The notes under the pieces were generated by a model, which was not told the DNA's origin, did not search any database, and worked only from the letters and a program-made list of their open reading frames with translations. This document shows positions 1 through 8,287 of a stretch of DNA of 64,000 bases, piece after piece (position 1 is the stretch's first letter; each line of letters opens with the position of its first letter). The translations under genes and the position numbers were made by a program. Source of the DNA: Ensifer sp. IC4062 (GTDB taxonomy: Bacteria; Pseudomonadota; Alphaproteobacteria; Rhizobiales; Rhizobiaceae); NCBI RefSeq assembly GCF_020193575.1, contig NZ_JADYVD010000010.1, positions 62,001-126,000 on the forward strand, written 5' to 3'.

Positions 1-1
1 G

Positions 2-532
2 CGCGATCTCGAGGAGGTCGGCATCGTCCGTCGCGTTGCTTCGCACACCGATCCGGGAATTCTTGAGTATCACCTGACGCCTGCCGGACGGGACTTGAAG
101 CCGGTGGTCGAGACAATGGGCGTATGGGGCCAACGCTGGTTCGAGGCCGATGTTTCCCTGCAACATCTCGATCCGTCGCTGTTGATGTGGGACATACACC
201 GCAATCTCGATACCACGACGTTGCCGCCACGGCGCTGCGTGATTCAGTTCCTCTACCCCGAGCTGCCTGCCGCGCGCCGGCGGTGGTGGCTTCTCGTCGA
301 GCCCGGCGCCGAGGTGGATCTCTGCGCGGTCGATCCCGGCTTCGACATCGACCTCTACGTCACCACCGACCTGCGTACCATGACTGCTATCTGGATGGGA
401 CTAACGACTGTCCGCCAGGCGATGGGCGATGGAAAGCTTGTGCTCACGGGCGATCGTCAGGTGGCGAGCCAGATGCAGACTTGGCTTGGGCTGAGCCCCT
501 TCGCGGCGGAAAAGAAGCTGGTCTCCGCATAG
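2..532 (+). CDS. HxlR-family regulator with C-terminal SCP2-like domain, 5' end outside window
   Basis: The frame is open from base 2, so the gene starts left of the window. A TTG at 95 is internal and not the likely start. The first residues read RDLEEVGIVRRV and then YHLTPAGRDL, which is the end of the recognition helix and the wing of an HxlR winged-helix DNA-binding domain. About 100 residues after the WGQRW segment resemble the SCP2/sterol-carrier-like domain fused to some HxlR regulators. The family acts as dimeric repressors or activators of nearby metabolic genes. Its target is not visible here because the upstream side is missing. The family call is firm; the effector is unknown. Confidence 0.8.
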   Translation, partial: RDLEEVGIVRRVASHTDPGILEYHLTPAGRDLKPVVETMGVWGQRWFEADVSLQHLDPSLLMWDIHRNLDTTTLPPRRCVIQFLYPELPAARRRWWLLVEPGAEVDLCAVDPGFDIDLYVTTDLRTMTAIWMGLTTVRQAMGDGKLVLTGDRQVASQMQTWLGLSPFAAEKKLVSA

Positions 533-785
533 CGGTTGGGCAGAGCTTATCGCTACGGCGAGTGAAGATGCCTTGACCCGGATCGAGGCCGCCCGACGGC
601 TCGACCAGATCGTCCATCACGCCTGGCGTTCGACCGCCCATCTCCCCGGCCGCGGCGCACCTTAGAGCGCGCATGACAATCTGGGCTCCGGTTCCCAAGC
701 AAAGAGCATCACAGCCGAAGGCACGAGGACGCAGCGAGTTGAGTCGCCTGGCCTCGCGCCAGGCCGCATGCCGCGTCCCCCCCGC
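533..785. other. Intergenic, no gene recognised
   Basis: This stretch lies between two convergent genes. The frames crossing it are short and show no family resemblance. I see no repeat or clear terminator. Confidence 0.5.
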
Positions 786-1085
786 TCAGCCCAGCCAATA
801 GCGCAGGACTCCAGCCGAAGCGACGCCGATGAGGACGGTCGGGAGCACCGAGAACCTCGTCGCGGCCGCAAGCGTGATGGCGAGCGCGATCAGGCTTGCC
901 GGCTCGTCCGAGACGAAGTCGGGCCCCATTACAGAGATCAGCACGCATCCGGGAGCCGCTTCCATCACCGCAGTCGCGCGGTAGCCGAGCGTCCTGCCCC
1001 TGAGCGCAACGTAACCCAGCACCCGGGTGAGATACGTGACCGATGCCATCATGAGGATCGTGGTGACGGTGGCTATATCCATCAT
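786..1085 (-). CDS. azlD: AzlD-family small subunit of branched-chain amino acid exporter
   Basis: This 99-residue hydrophobic protein has about three to four membrane segments (for example around MASVTYLTRVLGY and LIALAITLAAATRF), as expected for AzlD/BrnE/YgaH. AzlD forms an inner-membrane exporter with AzlC and is known in other bacteria for efflux of branched-chain amino acids or their analogues. The ATG at 1085 overlaps the azlC stop codon in an ATGA arrangement, so the two are translationally coupled. Longer upstream readings in this frame overlap azlC and are unlikely. A divergent Lrp-type gene beyond azlC supports the assignment. Confidence 0.88.
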   Translation of the reverse strand: MMDIATVTTILMMASVTYLTRVLGYVALRGRTLGYRATAVMEAAPGCVLISVMGPDFVSDEPASLIALAITLAAATRFSVLPTVLIGVASAGVLRYWLG

Positions 1086-1807
1086 GGTTGCTCCGCGAAA
1101 AGCCAGGCTGAGACGGTGCCGGCCAGCGCGCCGGCTGCCACATACCAGGCGCCGGGGATGGTAAGATAGACAAGCGCGGCGGTGGCAAGGCTGACGATCC
1201 ACGGGCGGCTCCCGCGAACTCCGGTCCACATACCTCTCAGCAGAACGAGAAGCACCGCCGGGAAAGCCATGTCGAAGCCATAGGCCTCAACGTCCCCGAT
1301 CATTGGCCCGATCGCCGCACCGATCGCGGTAAAGACGATCCAGCAGCCCCAGAGCCCCATGCCGACGCCGAGGAAATAGGGCATGCTCAGCGCCGAGCGC
1401 GGCCGCGCGTCGGCAAGGCCCATCGCCCAGCTTTCGTCGCACATGAAGAAGAGCGCCGGCATAACCTTGCGTTTCGGCATGTGGCTGAGGAACGGCGCCA
1501 GAGCTGCGCCCATTAGCAGGTGCCGGCTGTTGACGAGAAACGTGATCGCGACGATGAGCGCGACATGGGGCGGCGACGTCCAGAGGTCAACGGCCGCGAA
1601 CTCGGAACCGCCGCCGAAATTGAGACCGGTCATCAAGGGCACCTCGATCGTGCCCAGACCCTTTTGCACCGCCTGGGCGCCGAGCACCAGGGCAAAGGGA
1701 ATGAAGCCGACCATGACCGGCAGCGCCGCGGCCAGTCCGCGACGGTATTCGGCACCAATGGCGGCCTTTGCCTCGCGACCAACATTGTCGAGTTCTATGC
1801 TGCTCAT
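1082..1807 (-). CDS. azlC: AzlC-family large subunit of branched-chain amino acid exporter
   Basis: This 241-residue membrane protein has the AzlC signature GFIPFALVLGAQA near residue 35 and several later hydrophobic helices. AzlC and the overlapping AzlD together make the exporter. The gene is first in the pair, and the divergent gene at 2038 encodes an Lrp/AsnC regulator, the usual partner of azlCD loci, where the regulator responds to an amino acid and controls export. The upstream gap holds two copies of a palindromic repeat. The substrate (Leu, Ile, Val or an analogue) cannot be read from the sequence. Confidence 0.9.
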   Translation of the reverse strand: MSSIELDNVGREAKAAIGAEYRRGLAAALPVMVGFIPFALVLGAQAVQKGLGTIEVPLMTGLNFGGGSEFAAVDLWTSPPHVALIVAITFLVNSRHLLMGAALAPFLSHMPKRKVMPALFFMCDESWAMGLADARPRSALSMPYFLGVGMGLWGCWIVFTAIGAAIGPMIGDVEAYGFDMAFPAVLLVLLRGMWTGVRGSRPWIVSLATAALVYLTIPGAWYVAAGALAGTVSAWLFAEQP

Positions 1808-1820
1808 GGGGTCTCCAAGA

Positions 1821-1864
1821 GCAATTCCAGGAAAAATGCGCAGCGCGTTTCCGTCCGGAATTGC
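1821..1864. repeat. Palindromic intergenic repeat, copy 1
   Basis: The sequence begins GCAATTCCAGGAAAA and ends TTTCCGTCCGGAATTGC, so the ends pair into a hairpin. It is followed 12 bp later by a second copy in the same orientation. This kind of short palindrome is common in rhizobial intergenic DNA. Confidence 0.8.
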
Positions 1865-1876
1865 GTTGAGGGTTGA

Positions 1877-1919
1877 GCAATTCCAGGAAAAGTGTGTAGC
1901 GCTTTTCCGTCCGGAATTG
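1877..1919. repeat. Palindromic intergenic repeat, copy 2
   Basis: This is the second tandem copy of the hairpin repeat at 1821-1864. It again runs from GCAATTCCAGGAAAA to TTTTCCGTCCGGAATTG, with a few internal differences. Together the copies fill most of the divergent azlC/Lrp gap. Confidence 0.8.
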
Positions 1920-2037
1920 TCTGTTTCAGCTATGCGAATAGGCTAGCCAAAGACCTGCGCAATCGGGTTGCTTTTATGCTTACACTTCGCGAAAGTTTGG
2001 CATCCATCACTCGGAATAGAGATAATCGAGGCGCAGC

Positions 2038-2502
2038 ATGCCAATCGAATTGGACGCGATCGACCGGCGGATTCTCGCCGCCCTGCAGCGCAACGGCCGA
2101 CTCCAGAACGTGGAGCTCGCCCGGGAGGTGGGCCTGTCGCCCTCCCCTTGCCTCAGGCGCGTCAAGCTTCTGGAGGATGCGGGCGTCATCGATCGCTATG
2201 TCGCCCTGCTCGACGCGACGAAGATCGGCATGGGCCTCACCGTGTTCGCGCGGATCTGGCTGACGGGACAGGATGCCAAGACTGTCGACGATTTCACCGA
2301 CGCCGTGAAGCGCCTGCCGGAAGTCGTCGAATGCCATCTGATGGCCGGTGAATGTGATTTCCTCCTGCGCATCGTCGCCCGCGACCTCGAGGACTACCGG
2401 CGGTTCCAGATCGAGCACCTGACGCGCATCAGGGGCGTCCAGAGCGTCAAGACCGACATCCCGATGCAGAAGATCAAGCTTTCGACCGAGCTGCCGCTCT
2501 AG
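2038..2502 (+). CDS. Lrp/AsnC-family regulator, probable azlCD regulator
   Basis: The 154-residue protein has the standard Lrp layout: an N-terminal helix-turn-helix (LDAIDRRILAALQRNGR, then the recognition helix in GLSPSPCLRRVKLLE) and a C-terminal RAM/ligand-binding domain with VVECHLMAGECDFLLRI. Such proteins bind DNA as dimers or octamers and sense amino acids. It is divergent from azlCD, so control of that exporter is the simplest inference. The ATG at 2038 places the helix-turn-helix at the usual distance from the N terminus. Confidence 0.9.
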   Translation: MPIELDAIDRRILAALQRNGRLQNVELAREVGLSPSPCLRRVKLLEDAGVIDRYVALLDATKIGMGLTVFARIWLTGQDAKTVDDFTDAVKRLPEVVECHLMAGECDFLLRIVARDLEDYRRFQIEHLTRIRGVQSVKTDIPMQKIKLSTELPL

Positions 2503-2587
2503 GCGCGGCCGGTTGCTCCCTGCCCGCGTTCCGACTGGATGGCGATGGCCGCGAATGGCCCTAAGCGGTCATCTCGACGTATGCGCT

Positions 2588-3127
2588 TTACCCGCAGCCC
2601 GCTAGAGGGCAAGCGCACCGATTTGCATCGCGAACTAGAACGACCGACGCTCCGTTCCCACGGGACATTCGATCGACCTCCACGTATCCAAGCCGAGTAG
2701 CCAGCTTCATGGATGAAAGGTTCGCTGCAGCAATTAGACACGCCGTCCGCTTTCGATGCTCGCTCTCGAACCATTGTTGAGCAGCCCTTGCACCCTCAAT
2801 GGCAAAACCCATTCCGTGAAATTGCGACCGCAGCGTCCAGGACATTTCGATCCGGGTCTGAGCCTTTGGGCCAAGGTCTCGTTCGAAGGTGGCATAACCG
2901 ATCTTGCCCACGTAGGCTCCGGTGGCTTTCTCCAGAACCGAAAACAGCCCGAATCCCTCGGAGGCCCAGTGCCCGACGTCGCGCAAAAAACGAGCCCACG
3001 CATCGCTACGGCTTAGCGGCCCATTGCCGATGTGTCGTACGACGATCTCGTCCGAGAACATCTCTGCAATTTCTGCAAAGTCTGCTTTGCACGGAGGACG
3101 GAGAAGTAGGCGGTCGCTCTCGATCAT
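2588..3127 (-). CDS. GNAT N-acetyltransferase, RimJ/RimL-like
   Basis: The 179-residue protein begins MIESDRLLLRPP, the typical opening of RimJ/RimL-type GNAT enzymes, and has the later motif SSMKLATRLGYVEVDR, in which the N-x-x-S-x-x-L-x-x-R-L-G-F/Y pattern closes the acetyl-CoA fold. The family transfers acetyl groups to protein N-termini or small amines. The usual R/Q-x-x-G-x-G/A loop is present only in weak form (SQFHGMGFAIEGA). It stands alone, so no substrate can be inferred. The last dozen residues after LVRDANR look like a non-conserved tail. Confidence 0.85.
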   Translation of the reverse strand: MIESDRLLLRPPCKADFAEIAEMFSDEIVVRHIGNGPLSRSDAWARFLRDVGHWASEGFGLFSVLEKATGAYVGKIGYATFERDLGPKAQTRIEMSWTLRSQFHGMGFAIEGARAAQQWFESEHRKRTACLIAAANLSSMKLATRLGYVEVDRMSRGNGASVVLVRDANRCACPLAGCG

Positions 3128-3235
3128 TTCTGACGGATATAAGTGTGCCGATCGCTATGCAAGCGCCAACATCCGGCTATTCCTACCGACGTCGGTCGCC
3201 GCTTCCGAAGCAGACCTCGAGCCTCGATTGTCGCT

Positions 3236-3535
3236 CTAATGATCCTTAACCCGGTATAGCTGAACCGGCCTTTGCGGCGCGCGTCTGATAATGCCTTTCG
3301 CCTCAAGGTCGAGCTGAACGGCCTTCATCCGCCATCCTGCCTTCTGCCGCTCGGGAAAGTCCGTTTCAGAGAGGTGCGGCAGCAGGGCCTCCTGCGCCTG
3401 GGCGACCGTCATGCCCGGGGCCTTATCCGGCAGGGCAGCGAGCAAGGCGTGGCGCATCGCCATATACTTCGTACGGTCGAGCCGTTCGGTGCGGCCCGGA
3501 ATGTTGACGTTTTCGACTTCGATCTTTTCAGACAT
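3236..3535 (-). CDS. Small conserved protein, DUF6958-like
   Basis: This 99-residue soluble protein starts MSEKIEVENVN, and its central part (KYMAMRHALLAALPDKAPGMTVAQAQEALLPHL) looks helical and winged-helix-like. I recognise it as resembling the DUF6958 family, with moderate certainty and no known biochemical role. Its start codon overlaps the stop of the upstream GFA-like gene by 8 bp, so it is the last gene of a TetR / GFA-like / DUF6958 operon. The longer upstream reading in this frame lies inside the neighbour and is not used. Confidence 0.75.
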   Translation of the reverse strand: MSEKIEVENVNIPGRTERLDRTKYMAMRHALLAALPDKAPGMTVAQAQEALLPHLSETDFPERQKAGWRMKAVQLDLEAKGIIRRAPQRPVQLYRVKDH

Positions 3536-4064
3536 CGATCTTCCCCGCGACAGCGATTTTCGGATTGCGGAAGCCCATGGCGATCCAGGCGGCCAGCAGC
3601 TTTGCATAGAAGGAAACGTTATGGCTCCTGAGGTTGGGAATGTCGGCTGGCAGGTTGGATGGATCAGCGAGGTCGCCGACCATCGTGCGCACCTCCGCCA
3701 TTGGCCGAGCCTGTTCCGGCCACAGATGCAAGTAGATGCTCAGCCAATGCGCCCCTTTCATCTCCAGAAAGACTGGCGTGTTGCAGCAGGTGGCGATGAC
3801 ACGGCGTGAGCCGGCGGTGGCAGAAAGGCGAAACTCCTTCAGATTCTCCGCGCCGGACAGAACGCGAATCCGGTCCTTCCGATACTCGGCGGCCGGTGTG
3901 GCGTGATAGGGCGTCAGCGTGTTCTTGGTGCCTGGAAGCGTCGCAAGCCTTCCGGCGGCAGCCCGGCAACTGTTGCACAGGCATTCCGAAACGAGAATTG
4001 GCTTTCCCCGTATTTCAAAGCGCGTCTGCCCGCAGGCGCATCCGACTTGGGTGATCCTAGTCAT
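3528..4064 (-). CDS. GFA/CENP-V-like zinc protein (DUF6151-like)
   Basis: The 178-residue protein carries paired cysteines typical of the Mss4/GFA fold: CACG near residue 8, CLCNSC near 31 and CCNTP near 95. These probably bind zinc. It resembles the DUF6151 branch more than classical glutathione-dependent formaldehyde-activating enzymes. I chose ATG 4064 because a GGAGG lies 9 bp upstream, whereas the ATG at 4073 directly abuts that motif. It overlaps the TetR stop by 8 bp and the downstream gene by 8 bp, so the three are probably translated in a coupled way. Its role is unknown. Confidence 0.75.
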   Translation of the reverse strand: MTRITQVGCACGQTRFEIRGKPILVSECLCNSCRAAAGRLATLPGTKNTLTPYHATPAAEYRKDRIRVLSGAENLKEFRLSATAGSRRVIATCCNTPVFLEMKGAHWLSIYLHLWPEQARPMAEVRTMVGDLADPSNLPADIPNLRSHNVSFYAKLLAAWIAMGFRNPKIAVAGKIDV

Positions 4065-4695
4065 GGGCGTCATCCTCCGTGACGTTGAACAGGTGTCGAA
4101 TATATCGTTCCAGATGATCGAGACTTTCCCGGGCGAGTGCCGGGTCGTTTCCCGCCTTCGCCACGACAAAGCCGCCCTGGAGAACCGCCTGCGTGTGATG
4201 CGCGAGGCTTTTGGCTGTCCAATCGGCCGTGATGCCGCGCTCGCGCCGAGCCATTTCGATATCGTTCTCCAGGGTCGCCGTATGGCCGAAGATACTGCGG
4301 CCACAGGCATCGCGAATGTCGGGCGCCGTTTCGAAAACCTCCTGCACCATCGTGCCGGCGAGGCAGGTGAATTCCTTCAGCTCGCCCGTAATGATCGCCT
4401 TTCGGAAGGCGACATAGGCGAGAACCCGCGCCAGCGGATCGTCCGGCGTATGATAAGGTGCGTCGGCGAAGAAGGCCGACGTCGTCTCCGACCAAAATTC
4501 TGCGACCGCCACCCCGAGAGCGTCCTTGCTCCCGAAATTGTGGAAGAACGCTCCCTTGGTGACCTCGGCGGCCTTGCACAGGTCATCGACGCTTGTGGCG
4601 GCAAAGCCCTTTTCGCGGATGATGTCCCGCGCCGATTCCAGAAGGCGGATTCGGGCACTGCCGCGTTCGGGCGATTGTCTCGTGGGTCTTGGCAT
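4057..4695 (-). CDS. TetR/AcrR-family repressor, probably autoregulated
   Basis: The protein (about 212 residues from MPRPTRQSPERG) has a clear TetR helix-turn-helix: FAATSVDDLCKAAEVTKGAFFHNFGSK at roughly residues 35-62. The C-terminal ligand domain (with EFTCLAGTMVQEVFE) is of the NemR/AcuR-like kind that often accompanies reactive-electrophile responses; that link is inference. ATG 4695 is preferred because an operator-like palindrome lies just upstream at 4705-4724 and would be inside the gene with the longer start. It heads a coupled operon with the GFA-like and DUF6958-like genes. Confidence 0.88.
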   Translation of the reverse strand: MPRPTRQSPERGSARIRLLESARDIIREKGFAATSVDDLCKAAEVTKGAFFHNFGSKDALGVAVAEFWSETTSAFFADAPYHTPDDPLARVLAYVAFRKAIITGELKEFTCLAGTMVQEVFETAPDIRDACGRSIFGHTATLENDIEMARRERGITADWTAKSLAHHTQAVLQGGFVVAKAGNDPALARESLDHLERYIRHLFNVTEDDAHD

Positions 4696-4704
4696 AACGA
4701 TATA

Positions 4705-4724
4705 CATACCATACGGTCGGTATG
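4705..4724. promoter_or_regulatory. Probable TetR operator
   Basis: The outer arms CATACC and GGTATG form an inverted repeat spanning 20 bp, 10 bp upstream of the TetR start codon. The inner bases ATACGGTC resemble common AcrR/NemR-type operators. The position suits autorepression of the TetR operon. Confidence 0.65.
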
Positions 4725-4756
4725 CGTCAAGCCGCTTTCTTGCTTTTGCTGCGCCT

Positions 4757-4928
4757 ATGGTCGAGGACGAGCTGATCGGCCTCGGCGCGGTCTTCTCCAA
4801 GGTCTAGGACTGGGCTGCGCACGCTCGTCGATGGCCAGCACATCACCGGTCAGAACCCGGTGTCAGCGAGTGAGGCAGCGGAGGCACTGGTCGCGGCTCT
4901 GAGCCAAATGAGGACGAAGGCCGCCTGA
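4757..4928 (+). pseudogene. C-terminal remnant of a DJ-1/PfpI-family protein
   Basis: Reading from 4757 gives VEDELIGLGAVFSKV, then a TAG stop. The same frame continues DWAAH, after which a +1 shift restores TLVDGQHITGQNPVSAS and AAEALVAALSQM to a stop at 4928. This is the recognisable end of a class I glutamine-amidotransferase-like (DJ-1/PfpI) protein, whose intact form reads FSKVADW followed by a DG-x-LITGQNP motif. The nucleophile-elbow half is absent, so this is a decayed 3' fragment with one nonsense change and one frameshift. Confidence 0.7.
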
Positions 4929-4930
4929 GT

Positions 4931-5023
4931 GCATATGTTCGCTACCGCCACGACCCGGCCCACAAGTGGTTGCGTTCGACGATCGCCGAACTGGCCAAGG
5001 AGTTGACTTCGAAAGAGCCCTGA
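4931..5023 (+). pseudogene. Possible C-terminal remnant of a LysR-type regulator
   Basis: Codons from 4931 read AYVRYRHDPAHKWLRSTI and then AELAKELTSKEP to a stop. The DPAH-K/R-WLR pattern is typical of the extreme C terminus of LysR-type regulators. No other part of such a gene is present. It directly follows the DJ-1/PfpI remnant, which suggests a lost DJ-1/LysR pair. The assignment rests on about 30 residues. Confidence 0.45.
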
Positions 5024-5112
5024 GCTTTTCAACGGACATGCCTACAGGCCGCATGCCTCCTCGACGAACGCCTGGACAGCTCTACCGGTCGAGAGGGTTC
5101 CGCTCTCGTTTT

Positions 5113-5718
5113 CTAGCTTCCTGGGCGGGCTGCCACTGCTTCCAGGGCGATCGCGACGATGCTGTCGGCAAAGCCCGTGTCGAGGGGGCGATGCCCGACG
5201 AGCAGCCGGTAGAAGACGGGGCCGTAAATCATGTCGAGCAGCACCTCGAGGTCTTGCGGCAACATAATCTCTCCCCTCGCGGCAGCCTCGAGCAACAAGG
5301 CGCGACCGGCCTCGCGGCTCGAGAGGATGACCTGGTTGCGGAAGGCCTTGGTGAATTCGCTTTCGGGGTCGGCGGCCGCGAGCGTCATGGCGATTTGACG
5401 CCCTCTGGTCGTCGCAAAGGCCTGGATCAGCGATCGCATCTGCCCCGTGAGCGCCGATCGCAGGCTTGTCCCGCCTCCTGCAAAGATGCCCGGATCTCCG
5501 GACATCAAGGCGGCCATGGCTAGTTCGGAGGCATTCGCCCATTGCCTATAGATTGTCGGTTTGCCCACACCCGACCTCGCGGCAACGGCCTCGACGGTCA
5601 GACGGCCAAACCCGTCCTCCGTCAGAATGTCGTGCGCCGCTTTCAGGATTCTCGCCTGCGCCAATTGGTTTGGCGGTCTTCCGCGCCGTTTCGGTGGGCT
5701 CATGTGCTGTTGACTCAT
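5113..5718 (-). CDS. TetR/AcrR-family regulator
   Basis: The 201-residue protein begins with a basic arm (PPKRRGRPPNQ) and has the TetR helix-turn-helix RLTVEAVAARSGVGKPTIYRQW at residues 40-61. The C-terminal domain matches the branch often annotated TetR_C_33-like. It is divergent from the VOC protein gene at 5774, and the 55-bp gap holds tandem ACGTAAC units that could be its operator. The inducer is unknown. The start is supported by the position of the basic arm. Confidence 0.88.
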   Translation of the reverse strand: MSQQHMSPPKRRGRPPNQLAQARILKAAHDILTEDGFGRLTVEAVAARSGVGKPTIYRQWANASELAMAALMSGDPGIFAGGGTSLRSALTGQMRSLIQAFATTRGRQIAMTLAAADPESEFTKAFRNQVILSSREAGRALLLEAAARGEIMLPQDLEVLLDMIYGPVFYRLLVGHRPLDTGFADSIVAIALEAVAARPGS

Positions 5719-5728
5719 TCAATTATAA

Positions 5729-5746
5729 AACGTAACGTAACGTAAC
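5729..5746. promoter_or_regulatory. Tandem ACGTAAC-type repeats, possible TetR operator
   Basis: Three overlapping units of AACGTAAC-like sequence lie midway between the divergent TetR and VOC genes. The arrangement is unusual for a TetR site, which is normally palindromic, but ACGT is self-complementary, so each unit has a small palindromic core. Confidence 0.45.
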
Positions 5747-5773
5747 TATACGCCAGCGACAAGAGGGCCGCGC

Positions 5774-6223
5774 ATGTCCACCTCGATTTCGTCCCTGACC
5801 CCGTATTTCATCGTCAAGAATGCTCGCACAGCGATTGATTTCTACGGTCGCGCCTTTGGTGCCGAGGAGCTCTTCCGGATGACCGACCCGCGAGACGGTC
5901 GGATCGGCCATGCGGAACTCAAGATCGGCGAAAGCACCGTCATGATTGCCGACGAGTATCCCGACTTCGGTGCACTGAGCCCAGACACGATCGGTGGCTC
6001 TCCGGTGACCTTCCACCTCGCAACTCTGTCGGTCGATGCCGATCTTGCCCGCGCCGTCGACGCGGGGGCTGTCGTTCTGCGTGCCGCTGCAGACCAAGCC
6101 TATGGCGAGCGCGTCGCCATGGTCGTCGATCCTTTCGGCCATCGGTGGATGCTCTCGCAGAAGATCGAGGATGTCGCGCCGGAAGAGATGCAGCGCCGCT
6201 GGAACGAGGAGACCGGGGCATGA
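5774..6223 (+). CDS. VOC-family (glyoxalase/PhnB-like) protein
   Basis: The 149-residue protein opens SLTPYFIVKNARTAIDFYGRAFGA, the standard beta-alpha entry of PhnB-type vicinal-oxygen-chelate domains, and ends the fold with YGERVAMVVDPFGHRWML, whose DPFGH is the usual last strand and metal-side motif. The family includes glyoxalases, dioxygenases and antibiotic-binding proteins. The fold alone does not give the substrate. It is divergent from a TetR gene that probably controls it. AGAGGG upstream serves as ribosome binding site. Confidence 0.88.
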   Translation: MSTSISSLTPYFIVKNARTAIDFYGRAFGAEELFRMTDPRDGRIGHAELKIGESTVMIADEYPDFGALSPDTIGGSPVTFHLATLSVDADLARAVDAGAVVLRAAADQAYGERVAMVVDPFGHRWMLSQKIEDVAPEEMQRRWNEETGA

Positions 6224-6350
6224 ACCGGGCGGACGGAAATCGAACGGAAAGAGCCGGCATGGCTCCCTTGGAAAACAGCGTGGGCGAGGAAAGTCTGACT
6301 TCCCGAGCGAGCGGTGTAGAATACAGCTCTGGAGTACGGGAGCCCTGCTC

Positions 6351-7763
6351 ATGCCGAAGGCAACGCTTGCCGCTATCTTCGTTTCCCTGTTGACCCTTAT
6401 GCCGACGCCATCCGCAGTGGCTCACGGTGCGACAGCGCTTGACCGCTATGTCGCCGCAGCCGACCCGGCCTACCGGTATGAGCTCGTGATGACCCTACCC
6501 GGCAACGGCTACACCGCGCACGTCCTCGAGATGACCTCGCAACAATGGCGCGCGGCGCGGGAGGTCGATAAGCCGCTCTGGAGGCACTGGCTGACCATCG
6601 TCAGGCCTGACCGTGTCGAGACCCGCATCGGCGTTCTCGTCATCAGCGGAGGCTCAACCTCGAGCCGTCCGCCGGCGCGCATCAATCCTCTCCTCACGTC
6701 GCTTGCTGTCACGACGCGCTCGGTGGTGAGCGAGGTGCGCATGGTGCCGAACCAGCCGCTCACCTTCGCGGGTGAGGAAAGGCAGCGCTCGGAGGACGCG
6801 ATCATCGCCTATAGCTGGGAGAAGTATCTCACGACCGGCGATGAGACATGGCCGCTCCGCCTGCCGATGACGAAGAGCGTGGTCCGGGCGATGGACGCGG
6901 TGACCGCTTTTTGCGCCAGCACGCAGGGCGGCGGCACGGTCGTCGATCGGTTCGTGGTCGGAGGTAGATCGAAGCGAGGCTGGACAGCCTGGACCGCGGC
7001 CGCCGTCGATAAGCGAGTGGTGGCGATCGTCCCGATGGTCATCGACATGCTGAACATCGAGCCCTCCTTCGAGCACCACTATCGCGCCTATGGACGCTGG
7101 GCCTCTGCGCTCGGCCCCTATCAGGAAGCCGGGCTCATGCAATGGCTCGGCACCGCGCAATCGCGCGAGCTGCTCGCTATCGAGGATCCTTACGCCTATC
7201 GTGATCGGCTGACGATGCCGAAGATGATCGTCAATTCGACGGGGGATCAGTATTTTCTGCCGGACTCGTCGCAGTTCTACATCGATGGTCTGAAGGGCGA
7301 GACCTATCTGCGCTATGTGCCGAACACCGACCACTCGCTGCGGGGTTCGGACGCGGCAGAGAGCAGCCTCGCCTTCTACCAATCGATCATCGCCGGCGCG
7401 GAGCGGCCGCGATTCGAGTGGAGTTTCGAAGAGGACGGATCGATTCGTTTGAGAACGCAGACGGAGCCTACAGTCGTGCGATTGTGGCAGGCGGCGAACC
7501 CGACAGCGCGCGACTTCCGTCTCGAGACGATCGGGCCAGCCTTTCGCAGCTCAGTGCTGAACGACGAAGGGGACGGCGTCTATACCGGCAAGGTGGCAAC
7601 GCCAGCCCAAGGCTGGGTCGCCTTTTTCCTCGAGATGACCTATCCGAACGAGATTGGTCATTCGTTCAAGTTTACCACCGGCGTGCGCGTGGTGCCGGAT
7701 GTTCTGCCGTTCGAGCCTCCACGCAGGATGGAAAGCCAAGCACTTCCTGGCAAGGGGGAATGA
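6351..7763 (+). CDS. PhoPQ-activated pathogenicity-related (PqaA-type) secreted protein
   Basis: The 470-residue protein starts with a signal peptide ([20 protein letters not shown], cleavage probably after SAVA). The body matches the PhoPQ_related family: [17 protein letters not shown] near residue 200 supplies a serine-centred elbow of an alpha/beta-hydrolase fold, followed by a region rich in His and Tyr and by [18 protein letters not shown], which would carry the catalytic acid, and NTDHSL, the likely catalytic histidine. The family was named after Salmonella PqaA; its enzymatic role is unsettled. ATG 6351 was chosen for the signal peptide; longer readings overlap the VOC gene. Confidence 0.85.
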   Translation: MPKATLAAIFVSLLTLMPTPSAVAHGATALDRYVAAADPAYRYELVMTLPGNGYTAHVLEMTSQQWRAAREVDKPLWRHWLTIVRPDRVETRIGVLVISGGSTSSRPPARINPLLTSLAVTTRSVVSEVRMVPNQPLTFAGEERQRSEDAIIAYSWEKYLTTGDETWPLRLPMTKSVVRAMDAVTAFCASTQGGGTVVDRFVVGGRSKRGWTAWTAAAVDKRVVAIVPMVIDMLNIEPSFEHHYRAYGRWASALGPYQEAGLMQWLGTAQSRELLAIEDPYAYRDRLTMPKMIVNSTGDQYFLPDSSQFYIDGLKGETYLRYVPNTDHSLRGSDAAESSLAFYQSIIAGAERPRFEWSFEEDGSIRLRTQTEPTVVRLWQAANPTARDFRLETIGPAFRSSVLNDEGDGVYTGKVATPAQGWVAFFLEMTYPNEIGHSFKFTTGVRVVPDVLPFEPPRRMESQALPGKGE

Positions 7764-7818
7764 TCAGAAGTTGTCCGTTGGCAGGCAGGAAAAGTATCTG
7801 AAGCGTTCAGGAGGATGC

Positions 7819-8169
7819 ATGACGAAGCATCGCATCTATTCCGTCAGCGTCGCGAGCGTCTATCCCCACTATGTGGCCAAGGCGGAGAGGAAGGGACGCA
7901 CCAAGACAGAGGTCGATGAAATCATCTGCTGGCTGACGGGGTATAGCCAACAGACCCTAGACGATCAGTTGGCGAAGAACACCAACTTCGAGGATTTCTT
8001 TACACAAGCGCCTCAGATGAATCCCTCCCGATCGTTGATTAGAGGAGTGATCTGCGGCGTCCGCGTGGAGGAAATCCAGGACACCACTATGCGGGAAATC
8101 CGCTACCTGGACAAACTGATCGACGAACTCGCGAGTGGGAAAGCGATGGAGAAAATCCTGCGAAAATGA
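7819..8169 (+). CDS. DUF2200 family protein
   Basis: This 116-residue protein reads [20 protein letters not shown] at the start and contains the KAERKGRTK and [13 protein letters not shown] segments that mark the DUF2200 family. The later part includes [15 protein letters not shown]. Members are widespread single-domain cytoplasmic proteins without known function. A GGAGG lies 6 bp before the ATG, which decides this start over longer readings into the previous gene. It ends convergently with the MFS gene that follows. Confidence 0.88.
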   Translation: MTKHRIYSVSVASVYPHYVAKAERKGRTKTEVDEIICWLTGYSQQTLDDQLAKNTNFEDFFTQAPQMNPSRSLIRGVICGVRVEEIQDTTMREIRYLDKLIDELASGKAMEKILRK

Positions 8170-8287
8170 CCAGTCGGGTTGCTGAGCTCGCCCGAGGCTC
8201 GATATACCATCGGGCAAGGACTGCTTCAGCCCAAAGCGCTCATGCTTGACCGCATCATGCCGATCGGCTTGCGATAACTCAGGACAG

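Noticed and set aside
3919..4902. 327-codon plus-strand frame across the TetR gene
   Set aside because: It is the antisense of a clear TetR gene and its neighbours; no domain recognised.
6654..7382. 242-codon minus-strand frame opposite the PqaA-like gene
   Set aside because: It is antisense, His/Arg-rich, with no ribosome site or family.
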